This document shows positions 58,133-64,000 of a stretch of DNA of 64,000 nucleotides, one piece after another. The notes beneath the pieces are model-generated. The model was not told the DNA's origin, ran no database searches, and worked only from the letters and a program-made list of their open reading frames with translations. Origin of the DNA: Heterobasidion occidentale (taxonomy: Eukaryota > Basidiomycota > Agaricomycetes > Russulales > Bondarzewiaceae); assembly GCA_039111635.1 (NCBI GenBank), contig JBCAQO010000010.1:558001-622000 (forward strand), in the 5' to 3' direction. Within the stretch, counting starts at the first letter, position 1, and each line of letters opens with the position of its first letter. A program made the translations under genes and the position numbers.

Positions 58133-61100
58133 ATGCCTTCTCCAATGTCGTCGTGAGTGTTCAGTCTGGCCGTCTTCCTCAGTCTGTTCAACTCCTGATT
58201 CAGGACTCATCTCTCAAGTGATTCCTCAGATTCCCAATCAAAAGTTCATTGGACTGTCAAGGGTATTTTTGATTGCTGGTTCGATACATCGAATTCTCCT
58301 CACGCCTAGCATCTCGACAGTTGTTCGCGCGATTGGTCTACCCAAGGTCGAAAGCCTCGATTGCACTCGAAAGATCGATGGTAGGTTCTATGTCATCCTG
58401 AAATTGACGATACAAGCAGAGAGACGAGAATTGCTTGCCGAGGGTGCACCCCTGAGTGGAACGAGTCTTTTGCTTTGTGAGAACAGGTTCCTCAGTTGCT
58501 TGGGATTGTCGTTACTAACGTGCGCTCCCGACCAAAGTCACACTCGTCTATCTTCGGTTTTGAGGATCGAAATCTGCGCGCGCCGCACAATGCGCAAGGA
58601 CCAGCGCATCGGCTTCATTTCAGACACCATTGGGACAATTTGCTCTTCGGTTCTCGACGGTGGTGCTAAGGGTGAGCGATTGTCTCATGAATCCGATCGT
58701 GCACATGATAGTCATATGCGCTAGAAATTTCCATGACTCTTACTGGAGACTCAGAAGCCCGCATTGACTTGCATTTCGTCGTTCAAGTCGACGTTCAGCC
58801 AGAGCCCTCCGAATTGCCTGCCCCGAAGACCGTGCTGAGAAGGCTAAATACCTCTCGGCAACAATATCCGGACAAAATCCACACTGATCTGCCCCAAGAC
58901 GAAATATCAGCTTTGGTTGCGTCCACTGGGGTCAATCTATCGCGGATACGAACATCTCCTGGAATTGTTGACGTGATCACTGAGAGTGCAGGCTTCGTTT
59001 CTGCTGCTGCCAATGTCATCGACACTTGCAAGCCCCTCTTCGATAAGATCGAAATATTTTGCAGCTTGATGGACACTGTTGCAGAAGTATGCATCGATCA
59101 TAATGTTCATTATGAACGAATGTTTATTCTAAATCTATAATAGGTGCATCCCTACTCAAAGATGGCATGGAATATTATATCCGTACCTCAGAAGGTATAT
59201 CCTTTATACTTTTCGACATTTTCTTGACGAAATTGACGGAGCACGATTGTCAAGATACTCAATTCTCAGATGGAGCGGGACGATCGTATGCAGAGACTTT
59301 TCACAACCATGGACTCGTTCTACAACATCGTAGACGTCCTGCAGAAGGAACCCAGGACTATCGAAGCTCAGCAAGACTTGCTACAACGTATAGCCCAACA
59401 AACGACAGAATGCTGCTACTTCATACGTGACTATGCGAAGGTCGAAGGCTTTGGTGAGTTTTGTCTCTCATCTGACGAAATTGGCTAACACCGAAATCCC
59501 CTCTCCCTTCGCAGCAAAGAGAACAGGAAAGAATTTATTCTCCACGACAGATGATAAAATCAATGCGTTTTGCGACAACTTCGACAGGCTCAAGGACGAA
59601 TTTGACCTAGGAGTGACTGTTCATACTGAGATTGCCGTCGTACGCATCTTGGACGAGGTGCAGGATCTTGGTGCGCAGGGCAGATTTATCGAGTCTAAGG
59701 AACTGACTCTGAACCCGGTGCTGTAGCGATGCAACTTAATTTGGATGACATCCCATACGCATTCGATGCTAGCTTCAATGAGGACAAGAGGTGCCAATCG
59801 GGGACTCGCGAGGCCATCTTGGACAATATTGCAGAGTGGATCAACCAGGTGGACGCTCCTCGTGTGTTTTTGCTCTCTGGTGGCGCAGGTACAGGCAAAT
59901 CGGCCATCGCACACACGATTGCTTATCGGTTCAAGAAGATGGGTCGTCTAGGAGCTTCGTTCTGCTTCGTACGTGGCCGGACTGACCGCGGCCCAGACAA
60001 ATTGTTCTCTACCATCGCTCGTGATCTCGCCGACTTCGACAAGCGCATAGGGCACGCGTTGAGCGAGGTTGTCAAAGACAATAAAGCACTGCGGACGACA
60101 TCGAACATCACCCAACAGTTCAATAATCTCATCCATAAGCCAATCGGTGCACTTACGATGACTGGTCCTATCGTTATCGTTATTGACGCTTTGGACGAAA
60201 GCGGAGACGAAGCCAGTCGCAAGAAACTACTCGAAGTCCTGGCAACAAGAGCAAAAGAGCTCCCTGCTAATCTTCGTATCTTGTTGACATCACGCCCAGA
60301 GGCAGACATCGAACGCCTGTTCCAACCGAATGAGGAGATTCTAATCAAGAATATGGATGCAATCCCAAAGTCATCGACCAATAAGGACATCAAATCATAC
60401 ATCTACAATCGTTTGGAGCATCTTCGCGGCGATGGAATCGATGAGGAGTGCCAGAGAGTACTCGTGTCCAGATGTGAAAAATTGTTTCAGTGGGCATCCG
60501 TCGCTTGTGAGTTCATCGCCGGCAGTAAGGCAGGATCGACCCCCAAGGAACGATACGATATTCTTATCAAGGGAACAACTCGCGAAGCATGGCATCTAGA
60601 TGATCTGTATACGACAGTGCTGTCTCATCTTTTCCAAGATGGCCGTGCTATAGAGAGATTCAAATCTGTTTTATCTCTCGTCTTGGCTGCCTTTGAGCCG
60701 CTTTCCATCCAGTCGCTGGATGTGCTCCTGCGCTCTTCACAGGACGGAAAGTTCAGCTTCCATCCGAAAATCATCTTGGAGTTCATGGGCTCTCTGCTGA
60801 GCGGCGTCAATGGGAAGAAACCTGTCCGCCCTCTGCATACATCATTCTGCGATTTCTTGTTAGAACCCTCCCGCAGCGAAATATTTCATATTAATCCATC
60901 TCAGATACACAAAGATTTCACGGTCGCGACGCTGGGCATCATGAACGACCGACTCTCGTTCAATATCTGTCATCTAGAATCCTCGTACGTGCTGAACAGG
61001 GATATTCCAAGCCTCGCTGATCGTATTCGAGAGTGTATACCAGCATATCTTTCTTACTCATGTCGTTTTTGGGCACGTCATCTGCAGCATGTACCATCTG

Positions 61101-63818
61101 GGGATCTCCACGTTCAGACAGCCCTAGGGTTATTTCTCTCCCAAAACTCCTGTTCTGGATCGAGGTTACCAGTCTGCTTGATATGATACATGCTGCGGCT
61201 CAAGCACTGTCTTTTCTTAAGCGGTGGTGTACAGTAGGTCATCTTCTTATCTGAGCCAATTCAGAAGATTGATGATATTTTTTCTGCATTAGAGTGCAAG
61301 CCACAACACGCGGGAACTGTTGAAGCTTGCGCAGGACGCTCATCGGTTTGTAAACGTATTTGGAGAACCCATCTCACAGTCGACTCCGCATATATATGTA
61401 TCTGCCCTGCCATTTTCCCCGCCGACTTCCGTGATTTCTGATTGTTTTAGTGAACGGGTTCCTGGAATCTTGAGGGTCTGCAATGGAGGTATTACTGGCT
61501 GGCCAACTGCGCAGCATATCATGGACGGCGGGGGTTTGATCAACCCCGTCGCTTCCTCGCCAGACGGGACACGAATCGCCTCGGCCTCGTTCTGTTCGAC
61601 GATCCGGATTTGGGACTTGTTAACTGGAAAAGCGGCCGGTCAATCCCTTGGGGGTCACACATCTTCAGTCCTGTCTATTGCTTTCTCGCCGGACGGAACA
61701 CGAATTGTCTCGGGATCGTCTGACAACACTATTCGAATGTGGGATTTGTTAACAGGAAAAGGAGTCGGTCAGCCTCTGGAGGGACACACATCTGCAGTCT
61801 TGTCCGTCGCTCTCTCACCGGACGGGACACGGATCGTCTCGGGCTCATGGGACAAGACAATCCGATTGTGGGATTCATCAACCGGGAGAGCGGTAGGTCA
61901 GCCTCTCGAAGGACACACATCCGCGGTCTTGTCCGTCACTTTCTCACCGGACGGGACGCGGATCGTCTCGGGCTCGTATGACAAGATGATTCGGATATGG
62001 GATCCATCGACAGGGAAAGCGGTTGGACAGCCTCTCGAAGGACACACATCTGCGGTCTTGTCCGTCGCTTTCTCACCAGATGGGACACAGCTTGTTCGGG
62101 CTCGTCTGACAATATGATCCGAATGTGGGATCCGTCAACAGGGAAAGTAGTCGGTCAGCCTCTTGAGGGGCACACATCTTCGGTCTTGTCCGTCACTTTC
62201 TCGTCTGACGGGACGCGAATTGTCTCGGGCTCATACGATAAAACAATCCGGATGTGGGATTTATCAACAATGAAATTGATCGGTCAGCCTTTCAAGGGAC
62301 ACACATCTGCGGTCTGGTCCGTCTCTTTCTCATCGGACGGGACACGCATCGTCTCATGCTCGGACGATAACACGATTCGGATGTGGGATTCATCAACAGG
62401 GACAGTGGTCGGTCCAGCTCTTAAGGAACATACAGATTGGGTCAGGTCCGCTGCGTTCTCGCCGGATGGGACACGGATCGTCTCGGGCTCGTCTGACAAG
62501 ACGATCCGAATATGGGACTCGTCATCTGGGAAAGCGGTCGGTGAGCCTCTTAAGGGACACACAGGTTGGGTCAGGTCCGTCGCTTTCTCACCGGACGGGA
62601 CACGGATCGTCTCAGGCTCGGACGACACGATGATCTGCATGTGGGATTTGTCAACAGAAATAGCAGTAGGGGAGCCTCTCGGGGACACACATCTGCGGTC
62701 TTGTCTGTTGCTTTCTCGCCGGACGGGACCCGGATTGTCTCGGGCTCGTATGACAACACAATTCGGATATGGGATTTATCAGGGGCAAAAGTGGTCGGTC
62801 AGTCTCTCAAGGGCCATACAAATTGGGTCAGGTCTGTTGCTTTCTCGCCGGACGGGACACGAATCATTTCGGGCTCAGACGACAAAACGATTCGGGTGTG
62901 GGATCTATCCACAGGGAAGATGGTCCGTCAGCCTCTTGTGGGACACACAACTGCAGTCTGGTCCGTCGCTGTCTCGCCGGACGGGACACGGATCGCCTCG
63001 GGCTCGTCTGACACCACGATCCGGATATGGGATTTATCAACAGGAAACGTGATTGGTCGGCCTCTACGGGGACACACGTCTTTCATCAACTCCATTGCTT
63101 TCTCGCCAGACGGGACACGGATTGCCTCGGGCTCGTGGGACACGACGATCCGGATATGGGATTCATCAACGGGAGAAGCGGTCGGCCAGCCTCTCGAGGG
63201 ACATACATCTTCGGTCTTGTCCGTCGCTTTCTCCCCGGACGGAAAACGGATTGTGTCGGGCTCGGGCGACGAGACGATTCGAGTGTGGAATGATACACAT
63301 ATCAATACTGTCGGTCGATCTCACCAGGCACCCCTGAATCAGGTCGAACTACCTCTTCCCTTCAAGCTTGAGAGTGCACACCCTTCAGACACTGAGAGTG
63401 ACGTGCCAAAAGTATCATCTGAACTATCTTCGTATTTTGGTGAGCCCTTCATGCTTTCTTGCTATTCTGTTATCCGTTTGAGTCCACCCTTGAGTTGACT
63501 GACGATTGCACACCTTTAGCACCCATCGCTTTCTCGTCGCATGTGGAACATGCACTACCCCGTGTGGATGACCTCTTCGGTTCCGTGCTTCCACCAGGTG
63601 ACGACTACCATCGCTCTATAAAACTTAGACAAGATGGCTGGGTGCTCGGTCCGATGGAGCAATTGTTGTTTTGGATACCCTTTGAGATCCGTGAAAAGTT
63701 ATGGCTTCCAAGTAAGAAATCATTCACATGTGGCGTGGAACTGACGGAGCTCGATCTGCGTCATTTCGTTCATGGGCCTTCGTGGAGCGAATGCTATCGA
63801 CACTCTGCAGATCAGTAG
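58133..63818 (+). pseudogene. NLR4: C2-helical-NACHT-14xWD40 gene with several frameshifts
   Basis: ATG at 58133 (MPSPMSS, then DSSDSQSKVHWTVK), then the C2-like domain (VVRAIGLPKVESLDCTRKI, RIEICARRTMRKDQRIG). The helical region has KIEIFCSLMDTVAEV, HPYSKMAWNIISV and RIAQQTTECCYFI. The NACHT exon (from about 59728) has GGAGTGKSA, VIVIDALDES and LLTSRPEADIERLF. Fourteen WD40 units and the tail exon (63520-63818; DGWVLGPMEQLLFWIP) follow. Apparent indels lie at 58450-58453 (before EWNESFAL), near 61125 (before the LLFWIEV helix), near 62096 (WD40 unit 5) and near 62682 (unit 9 to 10). Each is a single small change and the sequence otherwise stays open, which points to recent loss or sequence error. 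It is the only NLR on the plus strand. Confidence 0.85.
61536..63300 (+). repeat. 14 WD40 repeats of NLR4
   Basis: Fourteen units with a distinct consensus, VLSVAFSPDGTRIVSGS then DxTIRxWDxSTGKxVGQPL, unlike NLR1-3 (SPDGSRI; ATGAAVGDPLEG). Neighbouring units are very alike at DNA level, for example the recurring string CGGACGGGACACGGATCGTC. Two frameshifts interrupt the array. Confidence 0.93.
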
Positions 63819-64000
63819 TAACCTGGTCGTATTTGTGTTTCTGCTCTGCTTCTATTGTGTGTCTAGTACTTACAATTGTATCGAGCGCTCGTCAAGACCG
63901 GTTCAGATTTACTATGTATGTACCAGTTATATTTATTGAACGGACTAGTACGAAACATGCTTCCCTCTTTCAACAAACTCGACATATATACAGAATGCTT

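Overview
The window looks like nuclear DNA of a filamentous basidiomycete, most likely an Agaricomycete. Genes are cut by many short introns (about 45-70 nt) with fungal GTRNGT donors and CTNAN branch points. The content (NACHT-WD40 STAND proteins, several oxidoreductases, clf1, a QTRT2 homologue) is typical of that group. No species assignment is attempted.

Layout. 1-3.4 kb: decayed duplicated DNA (a clf1 fragment plus an unidentified gene, here called X) ending against a 715-bp foldback element. 3.5-6.1 kb: AGC-type protein kinase (minus), perhaps with extra 5' exons to about 7 kb. 8.4-14.0 kb: NLR1 (minus). 16.3-17.05 kb: a TA-flanked MITE. 18.1-25.0 kb: two divergently transcribed cytochrome P450 genes. 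26.4-36 kb: a compact block with a short-chain dehydrogenase, a mitochondrial-type J-protein, QTRT2 (queuosine tRNA modification), a membrane-anchored coiled-coil protein and the splicing factor clf1. 36.8-42.5 kb: NLR2 (minus). 43.5-45.7 kb: phenol-hydroxylase-like FAD monooxygenase (plus). 47.7-53.4 kb: NLR3 (minus). 54.4-57.9 kb: a second, larger decayed copy of the clf1 + gene X segment (minus). 58.1-63.8 kb: NLR4 (plus).

The main system is the set of four paralogous NLR-type genes. All share one architecture: a short variable start, a C2-like domain, a helical bundle, a NACHT NTPase, exactly 14 WD40 repeats (enough for two seven-bladed propellers) and an unnamed conserved C-terminal tail. 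By family precedent they are candidate self/non-self or immune receptors, with the C2 and helical parts as effector or targeting module, NACHT as switch and WD40 as sensor. Each of the four carries at least one apparent disabling lesion, at a different place in each gene. This suggests a birth-and-death cluster in decay, or indel errors in the assembly. An apparent frameshift in the housekeeping gene QTRT2 means sequence error cannot be excluded.

All exon structures were worked out by hand from reading frames, splice consensus and comparison among the paralogues. No database search was possible.
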